A stretch of 64,000 nucleotides of DNA, taken from the NCBI RefSeq assembly GCF_051192575.1, contig NZ_JBPJSQ010000009.1, forward strand, positions 62,001 through 126,000. The letters are read 5' to 3'. The position numbers and the translations under genes are program-made. This document shows, piece after piece, positions 37,031 through 47,800 of the stretch. This DNA is from Aestuariimicrobium soli (lineage in GTDB: Bacteria > Actinomycetota > Actinomycetes > Propionibacteriales > Propionibacteriaceae). Every line of letters begins with the position of its first letter. Position 1 is the first letter of the stretch. The notes beneath the pieces are model-generated. The model worked only from the letters and a program-made list of their open reading frames with translations, ran no database searches and had not been told where the DNA came from.

Positions 37031-38023
37031 ATGAACGTCCATCTCTACACCTGGGCCATCACGATCGTGGTGATGGTCGCAGTTCTCGCCGTCGACGTGC
37101 TGGTGATCGGCCGCAAGCCGCATGTGCCCTCGTTCCGCGAATGCCTGATCGCCGTGTGCCTGTTCGTCGGGCTCGCGATCCTGTTCGGCATCGGCGTCAC
37201 CCACTTCAGCGGCCCGGCCTACGGCAAGCAGTTCTTCGCCGGCTGGTTGACCGAGTACAGCCTGTCGATCGACAACCTGTTCATCTTCCTGATCATCATG
37301 AGCAAGATGAAGGTGCCCAAGCACCTGCAGCAGTTCGCGCTGCTGTTCGGCATCATTCTCGCTCTGGTCTTCCGCGGCATCTTCATCGCGATGGGTGCCG
37401 CGATCATCTCGGCGGCCGCCTGGGTGTTCTTCATCTTCGGCGCGTTCCTGCTCTACACCGCCTTCGACCTGATCAAGGACTTCCTCGAGAAGGACTCCGA
37501 GGAGGAGGCGACCGAGAACGCCTTCCTGCGCTGGGTCAAGCGTCGCTTCTCGTCGACCGACGAGTTCCACGGCACCCGGCTGACGGTGGTCGACGGTGCC
37601 AAGCGCGTGATGACCCCGATGCTGATCGTGGTCATCGCCCTGGGGTCGACCGACCTGCTGTTCGCTCTTGACTCGATCCCGGCCATCTACGGCCTCACTC
37701 AGGAGCCCTACCTGGTCTTCACGGCCAACGTGTTCGCCCTGATGGGCCTGCGCCAGCTGTACTTCCTGCTGGGTGGCATGCTGCAGCGGCTGGTGTACCT
37801 GCCCATCGGGCTGTCGGTGATCCTGGCCTTCATCGGGGTGAAGCTGCTGCTGCACGCCATGCACCACTACCACCTGGACGAGAAGCTGGGCTTCTCGCTC
37901 GACATCTCCATCGAGTTCTCGCTCGGTGTGATCGTGGTGGCGCTGTTGGTGACCACCATCGCCAGCCTGATCAAGTCTCGGGGCATGAAGGCCGAGGAAC
38001 AGGCTCTCGAACCCAGGCACTGA
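37031..38023 (+). CDS. TerC family membrane protein, probable Mn2+ exporter
   Basis: 330 residues, about nine membrane segments. TerC signature regions: TEYSLSIDNLFIFLIIM (about 75-91) and GSTDLLFALDSIPAIYGLT (about 203-221), with conserved Asp residues in the membrane that are expected to hold a metal. Members of this family (Alx, YkoY, MeeF/MeeY) export Mn2+ or metallate exported proteins. The yybP-ykoY riboswitch directly in front strongly supports manganese as the effector and probable substrate; the old tellurium-resistance name should not be taken as function. Confidence 0.92.
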   Translation: MNVHLYTWAITIVVMVAVLAVDVLVIGRKPHVPSFRECLIAVCLFVGLAILFGIGVTHFSGPAYGKQFFAGWLTEYSLSIDNLFIFLIIMSKMKVPKHLQQFALLFGIILALVFRGIFIAMGAAIISAAAWVFFIFGAFLLYTAFDLIKDFLEKDSEEEATENAFLRWVKRRFSSTDEFHGTRLTVVDGAKRVMTPMLIVVIALGSTDLLFALDSIPAIYGLTQEPYLVFTANVFALMGLRQLYFLLGGMLQRLVYLPIGLSVILAFIGVKLLLHAMHHYHLDEKLGFSLDISIEFSLGVIVVALLVTTIASLIKSRGMKAEEQALEPRH

Positions 38024-38054
38024 CCGGGCACACCGACACTGGGCCAGGCACACA

Positions 38055-38103
38055 CATCGCCGCCACCGACCCCGGGCAGGTTCCCGGGTCGGTTGCGGCG
38101 ATG
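38055..38103. terminator. Bidirectional terminator between terC-like and aldo/keto reductase genes
   Basis: CATCGCCGC (38055-38063) pairs with GCGGCGATG (38095-38103); after one mismatch ACCGACCC pairs with GGGTCGGT. Lies between convergent stops at 38023 and 38130. Confidence 0.8.
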
Positions 38104-38129
38104 TCGTCTGTCGTGAGGCCTTGGTCAGA

Positions 38130-39107
38130 TCACCAGGCGTAGGCCTCGGGGGCCGGTCCGCCGGGGCCGGGGAAGATCTCGTCCAGGCGGGCGAGGGCGG
38201 CCTCGTCCAGCGAGATGTCGAGGGCCTCGATGGCGCTGTCGAGCTGCTCCTGGGTGCGGGGACCGACGATCGGACCGGTGACCACGGGGTTGGCCAGCAG
38301 CCACGCGAGTGCGACGCTGCCGGGTTCCTCGCCTCGGTCGGAGCAGAACTGCTCCCACTGCTCCAGCTGGGGGCGGAGCTCCTCGATCCGCTTGCGGGCG
38401 CCCTCGTCCGCACGTCGACCCTCCTCGACGCCGGCGAGCACGCCACCGAGCAGGCCACCGGCCAGCGGCGACCACGGGATGACGCCCAGGCCGTAGTGCT
38501 CGGCGGCCGGGATCACCTCGAGCTCGACGGTGCGGGCGACCAGGTTGTAGAGGGACTGCTCACTGACCAGACCCAGCGTGTGACGCGACTTCGCGGCCTC
38601 ATTGGCGGCGGCGATGTGCCAGCCGGCGAAGTTCGACGAGCCGACGTAGAGAATCTTGCCCTGGGCGACCAGCGTCTCCATCGCCTGCCACAGCTCCTCC
38701 CACGGCGTGTTCCGGTCGATGTGGTGCATCTGGTAGAGGTCGATGTGGTCGGTCTTCAGGCGGCGCAGCGAGTCGTCCACGTTCTTGCGGATGCTCGCCG
38801 CCGAGAGCTTGCCGTGGTTCGGCCACGGGGTCATGTCGCCGTAGACCTTCGTCGCGAGCACCACCTTGTCGCGCAGGCCGCTCTTGGTGAGCCAGTCGCC
38901 GATGATCTCCTCGGTCCAGCCGCGACGGTCGGCGCCGCCGTAGCCGTTCGCGGTGTCGAAGAAGTTGATGCCGGCATCGACGGCGTGCGACATGATCGCG
39001 TGGCTGTCGTCCGGGGTGGTGCGGGGGCCGAAGTTCATCGTGCCGAGCACGATGCGGGAGACCTTGAGGCCGGTGCGGCCGAGTTGGGTGTACTGCATGT
39101 CTGCCAT
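38130..39107 (-). CDS. Aldo/keto reductase
   Basis: 325 residues, TIM barrel, NADPH-dependent. The catalytic tetrad Asp-Tyr-Lys-His is visible in DTANGYG, TKVYGDM and QMHHID; cofactor region IVGPRTQEQLDSAIEAL. Belongs to the YhdN/AKR11-like group, which reduces aldehydes and ketones of diverse kinds; substrate unknown. Gene stands alone with its promoter in the gene-free stretch at 39108-39568. Confidence 0.9.
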   Translation of the reverse strand: MADMQYTQLGRTGLKVSRIVLGTMNFGPRTTPDDSHAIMSHAVDAGINFFDTANGYGGADRRGWTEEIIGDWLTKSGLRDKVVLATKVYGDMTPWPNHGKLSAASIRKNVDDSLRRLKTDHIDLYQMHHIDRNTPWEELWQAMETLVAQGKILYVGSSNFAGWHIAAANEAAKSRHTLGLVSEQSLYNLVARTVELEVIPAAEHYGLGVIPWSPLAGGLLGGVLAGVEEGRRADEGARKRIEELRPQLEQWEQFCSDRGEEPGSVALAWLLANPVVTGPIVGPRTQEQLDSAIEALDISLDEAALARLDEIFPGPGGPAPEAYAW

Positions 39108-39225
39108 GCCTTCACCCTAGGAACCGGTTCCGGTGCCGGGGGTCGAAGGTGGCCAAACAGGGGCGTCCGTTCACCCCCCGCGTAACCCGTGGACCCGGCC
39201 CATCGGCCGCGTCAGCCGCTCACGT

Positions 39226-39301
39226 CGATCCAAACCGGTGCTGTGGTGGACAATCTCGGTCTCCTTGACGAGATTCTCCGCCACAGCACCGTTGTGGATC
39301 G
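39226..39301. repeat. 33-bp imperfect inverted repeat (hairpin)
   Basis: Arms 39226-39258 and 39269-39301 pair at 29 of 33 positions around a 10-base loop (39259-39268). Upstream of the AKR gene and of the AbiEii-like gene, so it is not placed as a terminator for either. Confidence 0.85.
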
Positions 39302-39368
39302 CCCAGGTGCCCCAGCGAAGGCTCACCGGCTGCGGGAGCGTGGGTCGCTGCCGACCGCGAGGATCACG

Positions 39369-39445
39369 TGCGACGAACGCTGCTGTTGATCGTGAAACGG
39401 GGTCGAAACCGGCCCACATTCGGATCGAGCGCAGCGTTCGTCGCA
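39369..39445. repeat. 15-bp perfect inverted repeat with 47-base loop
   Basis: TGCGACGAACGCTGC (39369-39383) and its exact reverse complement (39431-39445). About 125 bases before the AbiEii-like start. Confidence 0.85.
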
Positions 39446-39568
39446 GAACCTCGAGGCGTCGAGTCCCGCGGACACGCACGGACGAAGCCCTGTCCGCTGC
39501 GGGCTGGGGACCCGCCGGCCAGACCAAAGCACTTGTCAAGAACCGCTCCGTGAGGAAGCGTCGTCGGC

Positions 39569-40162
39569 ATGGTGAATGAGTTGCTGCAGCGAGTAGCCCG
39601 AGACTTGAACCGTCACGGGGTGAGTTGGGCTTTGGTCGGAGGGCACGCAGTGTGTCTTCGGGCGGAGCCCAGGCCCACGGCCGATGTGGACATCGCGGTC
39701 GAGGTCTCGGACGATGCAGGTGCCGAGGCTTTGGTCGCATCCCTGAACGCGGTCGGGTACCGCGTCAAGGAGCGAATGGTTCATGACCAAGCGCAACGTC
39801 TGGCGACCGTCCGAATGGTGTGGCCCCAGATCGAACACGTCGAGCACGTGGTCGACCTCTTCTTCGCAAGTTCCGGGGTTGAGACTGAAGTGGTCAGGGC
39901 TGCCGACGTGCTGGAGGTCTCGCGCGGACTGGCCATCCCTGTCGCTCGAACAGGGCACCTGATTGCTGTCAAGCTCCTATGGAGAGCGAGTGAGAAGCGT
40001 GATCGGGATCTTCGAGTGCTGCTTGCAGTGAGCAGTGAGCAAGATCTCATCGAAGCGCGCGAGGTCATCCAGCTGATCACCCGGCGTGGCTACCACAGAG
40101 GGAAGGACTTGGGACGAGCTTTGGCAGAGCATCTGGAGGCTGTGAAGGGCATCGACGAGTAG
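39569..40162 (+). CDS. AbiEii/AbiGii-like nucleotidyltransferase
   Basis: 197 residues. Nucleotidyltransferase fold with WALVGGHAVCLRAEPRPTADVDIAV: Gly24-Gly25 and the metal-binding Asp39-x-Asp41, followed later by LIAVKLLWRASEKRDRDL, which carries the Lys/Arg-Asp pattern of AbiEii relatives. AbiEii toxins transfer nucleotides to tRNA ends in abortive infection systems, but many stand-alone homologues have no proven toxicity. No AbiEi-type antitoxin gene is adjacent; upstream is the hairpin-rich gene-free stretch. Base composition and codon use look less GC-biased than neighbours, hinting at transfer. ATG 39569 has a gaggaag site 12 bases upstream. Confidence 0.75.
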   Translation: MVNELLQRVARDLNRHGVSWALVGGHAVCLRAEPRPTADVDIAVEVSDDAGAEALVASLNAVGYRVKERMVHDQAQRLATVRMVWPQIEHVEHVVDLFFASSGVETEVVRAADVLEVSRGLAIPVARTGHLIAVKLLWRASEKRDRDLRVLLAVSSEQDLIEAREVIQLITRRGYHRGKDLGRALAEHLEAVKGIDE

Positions 40163-40174
40163 CCAATGACTGGC

Positions 40175-40828
40175 TCACCAGCCGCGAGCGCGCCATTCCT
40201 TGAGGTGCGGACGCTCGGCCCCCAGCGTGGTCGAGTCCCCATGACCGGGGTGGACGATGGTCTCGTCCGGCAGGGCCTCGAAGAGCAGCGAGGTGACGTC
40301 GTCCAGCAGCCGGGTGAAGTTCTCGGCGCCGCTGGTCTTGCCCACGCCGCCCGGGAAGAGTGAGTCGCCGGTGAAGACGCTCGGCGCCGCACCCTCGGGC
40401 CGCCACACCAGCGCGATCGAGCCGGGGGTGTGACCCACCAGGCCGATCACCTCGAGGTGCCCGTCACCCAGGGCGACCCGGTCGCCGGTCCACAGGCCGC
40501 GCTGGTCGACGCCGGTGGCTCGTCCGATGGCCTCGGCATCGGGGGACCCGCAGAAGGCACGCGTCCCGGTGACCTCGGCCACCTCGGCGAGTGCCTTGAT
40601 GTGATCGTGGTGCTGATGGGTGGTCACCACCGACAACAGCGGACGATCGCCGATCTCGGCCAGAAGCCGGTGGGCATCGTTCGCGGCGTCGATGAGCACC
40701 AGCGGGCCGTCCGCGGGCGCCAGCAGGTAGGCGTTGTTGTCCATGGGCCCGACGGACAGCTTGTGGCAGGTGACGCCTCCGCCGAGGTCGAAGCTGGTTG
40801 ACGTGCCGGGGTCGACGTGGTGGTTCAT
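40175..40828 (-). CDS. Metallo-beta-lactamase fold hydrolase (glyoxalase II-like)
   Basis: 217 residues. Metal-binding HxHxDH is THQHHDHI (His71, His73, Asp75, His76); further ligands are in GLVGHTPGSI, FTGDSLFPGG and HPGHGDST. Layout matches short actinobacterial glyoxalase-II-like or persulfide-dioxygenase-like hydrolases; a mycothiol thioester is a plausible substrate in this lineage but is inferred. Ends 9 bases before the isomerase-fold gene stop... same strand, so the two may be cotranscribed (isomerase-fold gene first). Confidence 0.87.
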   Translation of the reverse strand: MNHHVDPGTSTSFDLGGGVTCHKLSVGPMDNNAYLLAPADGPLVLIDAANDAHRLLAEIGDRPLLSVVTTHQHHDHIKALAEVAEVTGTRAFCGSPDAEAIGRATGVDQRGLWTGDRVALGDGHLEVIGLVGHTPGSIALVWRPEGAAPSVFTGDSLFPGGVGKTSGAENFTRLLDDVTSLLFEALPDETIVHPGHGDSTTLGAERPHLKEWRARGW

Positions 40829-40837
40829 GGTGTCCTC

Positions 40838-41584
40838 TCAGCCGAGCAGGGGCAGCAGCATGCCGCCGGTTCCTTGCAGCGCCTCGCCGTGCGCTCGTCC
40901 GGTCAACCACCCCAACAGGTCCTGGTCGGTGCCGCGCACGGTGAGGGTGTCACCCATACCCGGAATGGTGGTGCGCAGCCCCGAGGTCGAGGTGAGGTGC
41001 ATGCCGGGAACGTCTTCGCGACCGTGCAGCCGCAGCAGCGTCCATTCGACGAGCCAGCGAGCCACCGGTTGGGGAATCTGGTCGACCGCGAAGCCGACGT
41101 CGAGGTCGACGTGGTGCAGCACCACCTCGTTGAGGCGGGCCAGCGGCAGCAGCCGGACGGGAATGCGGAAGCCGGCTCGCAGTTCGATGAGCATCTCGGG
41201 GTCGAGGTCTTCGAGTGCGTCGAAGACCCGGTTGAGGTTGCCGGCGCTGGTGTCGAGGTCGATCTGCAGGTCGAGCCCGGAGCGCTGCGAGCCGCGTTCG
41301 ATGGCGCTCTGGCGATCGGCCTCCGAGGTGTACATGCGCTGGGGGCGACCCTTGACGAGCGCGTCGAGGCTGCGGGCCATCCCGTCGGCGTTGCGGGCGA
41401 TGTGCGTGGCGACGTGCGCCCGCGTCCAGCCCGGCAACAGGCTCGGTTCCTGCCACTGCTTCTCGGAGAGCCGGATGGTCTCCCCGAGCAGCCGCTGAGT
41501 CATCTCGGCCTTGCGTGGCCGCACGTCGGCGATGCTGCCCCCGATGGAGAAGGCCTCGGGGGGCGGCACGGGCGCGTGGCTCAT
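40838..41584 (-). CDS. Mycothiol-dependent maleylpyruvate isomerase-fold protein
   Basis: 248 residues. N-terminal DinB/MDMPI four-helix domain with LLPGWTRAHVATHIARNADG and LARLNEVVLHHVDLDVG, which supply the metal-binding histidines; C-terminal about 80 residues form the MDMPI C domain. Such proteins are mycothiol-dependent enzymes of varied or unknown substrate. Start ATG 41584 is chosen because on the minus strand TAGGTT (41597-41592) stands seven bases upstream, a leaderless pattern seen repeatedly here. Divergent from uvrA. Confidence 0.83.
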   Translation of the reverse strand: MSHAPVPPPEAFSIGGSIADVRPRKAEMTQRLLGETIRLSEKQWQEPSLLPGWTRAHVATHIARNADGMARSLDALVKGRPQRMYTSEADRQSAIERGSQRSGLDLQIDLDTSAGNLNRVFDALEDLDPEMLIELRAGFRIPVRLLPLARLNEVVLHHVDLDVGFAVDQIPQPVARWLVEWTLLRLHGREDVPGMHLTSTSGLRTTIPGMGDTLTVRGTDQDLLGWLTGRAHGEALQGTGGMLLPLLG

Positions 41585-41635
41585 GCTGCCCAACCTAACG
41601 AACCCGGTGCCACCACGAAAACGCCCGACCAAAAC

Positions 41636-41658
41636 TTGTCAGAGGCGAGGTCTAGGCT
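41636..41658 (+). promoter_or_regulatory. PafBC-type DNA-damage promoter of uvrA
   Basis: TTGTCAGAG (41636-41644), eight bases, TAGGCT (41653-41658), then seven bases to GTG 41666. Fits TTGTCRGTG-N8-TANNNT; leaderless. Confidence 0.77.
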
Positions 41659-41665
41659 TCCGGAT

Positions 41666-44740
<3,075 letters not shown>

Positions 44741-44759
44741 CCGGCCCGCCGGCGGGGCG

Positions 44760-45203
44760 TCAGCCCAGGGTGATCTGGTCGCCGTTCTGGGTGACCGGCT
44801 TGCTGGCGAGCGGCTCACTGGCCGGCCCACGCACCACCGACCCGTCGGAGATCGAGAACTGCGAGCCGTGGCAGTTGCAGTTGATCACCCCGTCCTCGAC
44901 GGAGGTGACGGGGCACTGCTGGTGCGTGCAGATCGAGGTGAACCCCTTGAAGTCGCCCTGCGTCGGCTGCGTGATCACGATCTCGCCGTCGCTGACGATC
45001 AGGCCTCCGCCCACCGGGATGCTCGACTTCGGGACGTTCTTTCCACCCGAGATGGCGCCCGACGAGGCGGTCTCGAGCGACTTGCTGGGCTCGGAGGTAC
45101 CGCCGGTCGACGGTGAGCCCGTGCCCGCATCGGTGCTGCAGGCGGCCAACCCGCAGGTGGCGCACGTGGCGGCGGCGACGAGGCCGCGTCGGCTGAGATC
45201 CAT
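44760..45203 (-). CDS. Rieske [2Fe-2S] lipoprotein
   Basis: 147 residues. Twin-Arg-like signal (MDLSRRGLVAAAT) and lipobox LAAC with Cys22, so exported and lipidated. Rieske motifs CTHQQC (Cys92, His94, Cys97) and CNCHG (Cys109, Cys111, His112) give all four cluster ligands and the disulfide pair. A stand-alone small Rieske protein, not a bc1-complex subunit; electron partner unknown. ATG 45203 has a GAGGGAG site six bases upstream. Convergent with uvrA, 19-base gap. Confidence 0.9.
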   Translation of the reverse strand: MDLSRRGLVAAATCATCGLAACSTDAGTGSPSTGGTSEPSKSLETASSGAISGGKNVPKSSIPVGGGLIVSDGEIVITQPTQGDFKGFTSICTHQQCPVTSVEDGVINCNCHGSQFSISDGSVVRGPASEPLASKPVTQNGDQITLG

Positions 45204-45242
45204 CGGTGCTCCCTCGGGTGGGTGTCGGCGTGTGCCAACGCT

Positions 45243-45297
45243 ACACAGCCCGACGAAACCCCACAGCCCGACGTAACCACACAGCCCGGCGAAGACC
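45243..45297. repeat. Three tandem 18-19 bp repeats
   Basis: Three head-to-tail copies of ACAGCCCGACGWAACC-type units (45243-45260, 45261-45278, 45279-45297) in the short gap between the Rieske and phosphatase genes, both on the minus strand. Copy 3 has GGCGAAGACC. Confidence 0.8.
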
Positions 45298-45301
45298 GCC
45301 G

Positions 45302-46057
45302 TCAGTCCGTCGGGGCGAAGGCGGGTGGGAAGCGGTGGTTCGTCCGAGACACCTGGTGGTCGATCTCGGTCAGGTGGTCGATGCGGTTGATCCAGTCCAC
45401 CTCGACCTGTCGGTCGGGCCGCAGCTCCAGCAGGCTGACCGAGGAGTTGTCGAGCTTGAACCAGACCGGCAGGTGGTGCGTGTCGGCGGCCGGGTCGTCC
45501 GCCAACCGAGCCACGGAGGCCGGGTCGAGCAGCGCGCTCATCAGCACCGATCCGATGGCTCCGTGGATGACTAGCGCCACACACTCCTGGTCCAGCGTGT
45601 GTAGCCAGTCCGCGAGTTCGAGGGCACGTCGGGCGACCTGCTGCGCCGACTCGACCTCCGCGCGGTACCAGCCGGTCTCGTCCACCCCCTCGGGCAGCAC
45701 CACACTGTGGGCGAGCGAGCGCAGCACCGACGCGGGCGAGCCAGTCCCGGGCACCCGGTCGACATAGGCGCCCTCGAACATGCCGCCGGTCTCGAACAGG
45801 CGAGGGTGGGGTTCCACGGGCAGATCGAGCCGTCGGGCCAGCGGCGCGGCGGTCTCGATGGTGCGTCGCATCAGCGAGGTGAACAGCCGCTGCGGACGAG
45901 GCCCGCGCTCCGCGATCCACGCCCCGACCGCCTCGGCCTGGGCTCGTCCGAGGTCGGTGAGCGTGGGGTCGGGAACCCGCCCGGCCTCGCCGAGCGGCCC
46001 TTCCATGGCGACGTTGTTGGCGGACTGCCCGTGGCGAATGATCAACAGCTGCATCAA
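45302..46057 (-). CDS. Histidine phosphatase family protein
   Basis: 251 residues. Phosphoglycerate-mutase-like fold with the phospho-accepting RHG (Arg8, His9, Gly10), the later Arg in FTSLMRRTIETA, Glu in LFETGGMFEG and the second His in ALVIHGAIGSV. A broad family of phosphatases (sugar phosphates, phosphoproteins, nucleotides); substrate cannot be told. Start MM: ATG 46057 or 46054. Confidence 0.88.
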   Translation of the reverse strand: MMQLLIIRHGQSANNVAMEGPLGEAGRVPDPTLTDLGRAQAEAVGAWIAERGPRPQRLFTSLMRRTIETAAPLARRLDLPVEPHPRLFETGGMFEGAYVDRVPGTGSPASVLRSLAHSVVLPEGVDETGWYRAEVESAQQVARRALELADWLHTLDQECVALVIHGAIGSVLMSALLDPASVARLADDPAADTHHLPVWFKLDNSSVSLLELRPDRQVEVDWINRIDHLTEIDHQVSRTNHRFPPAFAPTD

Positions 46058-46141
46058 AGCAGTCTCCCAGAGATGGGTCCGCCGTCAGCCGGACGAAGGC
46101 ACCGCCCGCTCACGCCGATCCACCCCTCGAGCCCATGCCGA

Positions 46142-47218
46142 TCACCCGTGCGCGCCGAGGCCCAGAGCGATCCCGACCGAGACCACGCCGACGATCACCA
46201 CAGTGCTGGCGAGCCCGAGCAGCACTGCGCGTCCGCCCAGGTTGACCAACGAGCGCACCCGCACCCCCAGGCCGAGCGCGAACATGGCGGTGGCCAACAG
46301 CACCTGCTGCACCCACCGGGCGACCCGGTCGACGTCGGCGGGCACCCACCCGGTGGTGGCCACCAGCACCATCGCGAGGAATCCCAGCACGAAGCCGGGC
46401 ACCAGCGGCGGCAGGGTCGCCGAGCGGTCGGCCGACCGGCGACGAGCCACCGAGACGCAGGCGACCACCGGAGCCATCATCAGCACCCGGGCCAGCTTCA
46501 CCGGGACGGCCACGGCCAACACCTGGCTGCCCTTGGCGATGCCGGCCGCGGCCACCACCTGCGCGACCTCGTGGGTGGCGCCGCCGATGAGGGTGCCGGC
46601 GTCGCCCGGGGCGAGGCCGGTCAGCGCCGCCAGCACGGGCATGAGGCCGATCATGGCCGAGCCGAAGAGCACCACCAGGGCCACGGCGGCCGCCACCTTC
46701 TCCTCGGTTGCGCGCACGGCCCCCTGCACCCCGGCGACGGCGGCGGCTCCGCAGATCGAGAATCCGCCGGCGATCAGCAGGGTGAGGTCGCGGTCGACCC
46801 GCAGCAGACGGCCGAGCAGCAGGGTGGCGCCGAAGGTGATGCCGACCGCGCAGACCACGACCAGCAGCACCCCCGGGCCCAGCTGGCCGATGCGGGGCAG
46901 CGACAACTGCAGGCCGAGCAGCACGACTCCCCAGCGCAGCACCCGCTTGGCGGCGAACCCGATGCCGGGCTCGAGCACGGCTGGCACGGGGGCAAGATTC
47001 CGCCACAGCGCCCCGAGGACGACCGCGACCAGCATCGCGCTGACCGCAGGAACGGCGGCATTCAGGGTCAGGCAGAGCGCTGCGGCTCCCAGGCAGGCCA
47101 CCAGGCCCGACCACCACTCGGCCCGACCGTCCCCCGCTGGGCCGACTGCCGCGGACGGCGTCGGCTGCGAGCCGTTGGCGGGTGCGAGGTGCTGCGAGAT
47201 GGTCGTGTCGGGAGGCAT
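46142..47218 (-). CDS. YeiH-family (UPF0324) membrane protein, putative anion exporter
   Basis: 358 residues from ATG 47218 (an in-frame TTG at 47230 is possible). About ten membrane segments after a 30-residue cytoplasmic N-terminus. Family hallmark stretches: ALCLTLNAAVPAVSAMLVAV, VLRWGVVLLGLQLSL, GGFSICGAAAVAGVQ and GTLIGGATHEVAQVVAAAG. YeiH proteins are annotated as putative sulfate/sulfite exporters with little direct evidence, often beside a LysR regulator; none is adjacent here. Confidence 0.88.
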   Translation of the reverse strand: MPPDTTISQHLAPANGSQPTPSAAVGPAGDGRAEWWSGLVACLGAAALCLTLNAAVPAVSAMLVAVVLGALWRNLAPVPAVLEPGIGFAAKRVLRWGVVLLGLQLSLPRIGQLGPGVLLVVVCAVGITFGATLLLGRLLRVDRDLTLLIAGGFSICGAAAVAGVQGAVRATEEKVAAAVALVVLFGSAMIGLMPVLAALTGLAPGDAGTLIGGATHEVAQVVAAAGIAKGSQVLAVAVPVKLARVLMMAPVVACVSVARRRSADRSATLPPLVPGFVLGFLAMVLVATTGWVPADVDRVARWVQQVLLATAMFALGLGVRVRSLVNLGGRAVLLGLASTVVIVGVVSVGIALGLGAHG

Positions 47219-47306
47219 GACTCCAGCCAAGCTCGCACGAGCCCCCAGGGCCAGCCCGAGTTGGGCATAAACCCATGCGCAACGAGCATGACCGAAGGAG
47301 CCTGTG

Positions 47307-47390
47307 AGGCCAGGAGACCCAGGCTCAGGAGAACCGGGCTCAGGCGCCCGGGCTCAGGAGAACCGGGGCTCAGGAGAACCGGGGCTCAGG
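47307..47390. repeat. Tandem repeats of about 16 bp
   Basis: About five head-to-tail copies of CTCAGGAGAACCGGGG-type units (two copies read CTCAGGCG instead) in the gap between the monooxygenase stop (47386) and the YeiH-family start. The last unit touches the monooxygenase stop codon. Confidence 0.75.
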
Positions 47391-47721
47391 CGATCGTCAG
47401 CTCACCCATCGGCCCCCAGCCGTCCCCGTCCACCCCGTCTCCCTCGACCTGGCGGCTGATGATGCGCGGGGTGGCGGCCAACGCCTCACGCATGTCGACC
47501 ATGGCCTGGGCGAAGTGGGCCGAGTTCACGTGTGGGCCCGCACCCTCGTCCGTGAACCCCTCGACCAGCACGAAGGTGTTGGGCTCCTCGACGCTGCGGC
47601 TCCACTCGAAGAACAGGTTGCCCGGTTCCTGCCGGGTGGCCCGGGTGAACGACGCCACCCGGTCGAGCCAGCCGTCGGTGTACTCGGGCTTGGTGGTGAA
47701 CTTCACGACGATCAGGTACAC
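47386..47721 (-). CDS. Antibiotic biosynthesis monooxygenase (ABM) domain protein
   Basis: 111 residues, a single ABM ferredoxin-like domain: VVKFTTKPEYTDGWLDRV, RQEPGNLFFEWSRSVEEPNT, FVLVEGFTDEGAGPHVNSAHF. The family includes YgiN-type quinol monooxygenases and haem-degrading IsdG relatives; the haem-binding Asn/His set of IsdG is not clear, so a YgiN-like role is more likely. Divergent from uvrC with an 79-base gap that carries the uvrC promoter. Confidence 0.85.
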   Translation of the reverse strand: MYLIVVKFTTKPEYTDGWLDRVASFTRATRQEPGNLFFEWSRSVEEPNTFVLVEGFTDEGAGPHVNSAHFAQAMVDMREALAATPRIISRQVEGDGVDGDGWGPMGELTIA

Positions 47722-47771
47722 GGTGGTCTCCTCGTCCGGTGGCGGGTCGTGGTGAGCTGTGCGCCCCGAAC

Positions 47772-47794
47772 CTGTCAGGGGCTGCTCCTAGACT
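47772..47794 (+). promoter_or_regulatory. PafBC-type DNA-damage promoter of uvrC
   Basis: CTGTCAGGG (47772-47780), eight bases, TAGACT (47789-47794), then six bases to ATG 47801. One mismatch (C for the first T) in the upstream box compared with uvrA and uvrB; same leaderless geometry. Confidence 0.7.
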
Positions 47795-47800
47795 CCCATC

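Larger units (their letters stand above)
39108..39568. other. Gene-free stretch with two long inverted repeats
   Basis: 461 bases between the AKR start (minus) and an AbiEii-like gene (plus). No credible gene: candidate reading frames have Arg-rich, low-plausibility translations on both strands. It contains a 76-base near-perfect palindrome (39226-39301) and a 15-bp perfect inverted repeat with a 47-base loop (39369-39445). Promoters for both flanking genes should also lie here, but no convincing pair of hexamers was seen. Confidence 0.75.

Noticed and set aside
36825..37034. Small open frame in the terC leader
   Set aside because: It overlaps the riboswitch aptamer, whose conserved blocks explain the sequence.
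39536..39560. TTGTCAAGA upstream of the AbiEii-like gene as a damage promoter
   Set aside because: The position of the -10 reads GTGAGG, not TANNNT.
39133..39579. Possible gene in the gap before the AbiEii-like gene
   Set aside because: Arg/Pro-rich translation without motif, no ribosome site, and it runs through two long inverted repeats.
40817..41665. Longer N-terminus for UvrA in the same frame
   Set aside because: The extension is antisense to the isomerase-fold gene, and UvrA homologues start at the NDRLVVRGARMHNL region fixed by the promoter geometry.
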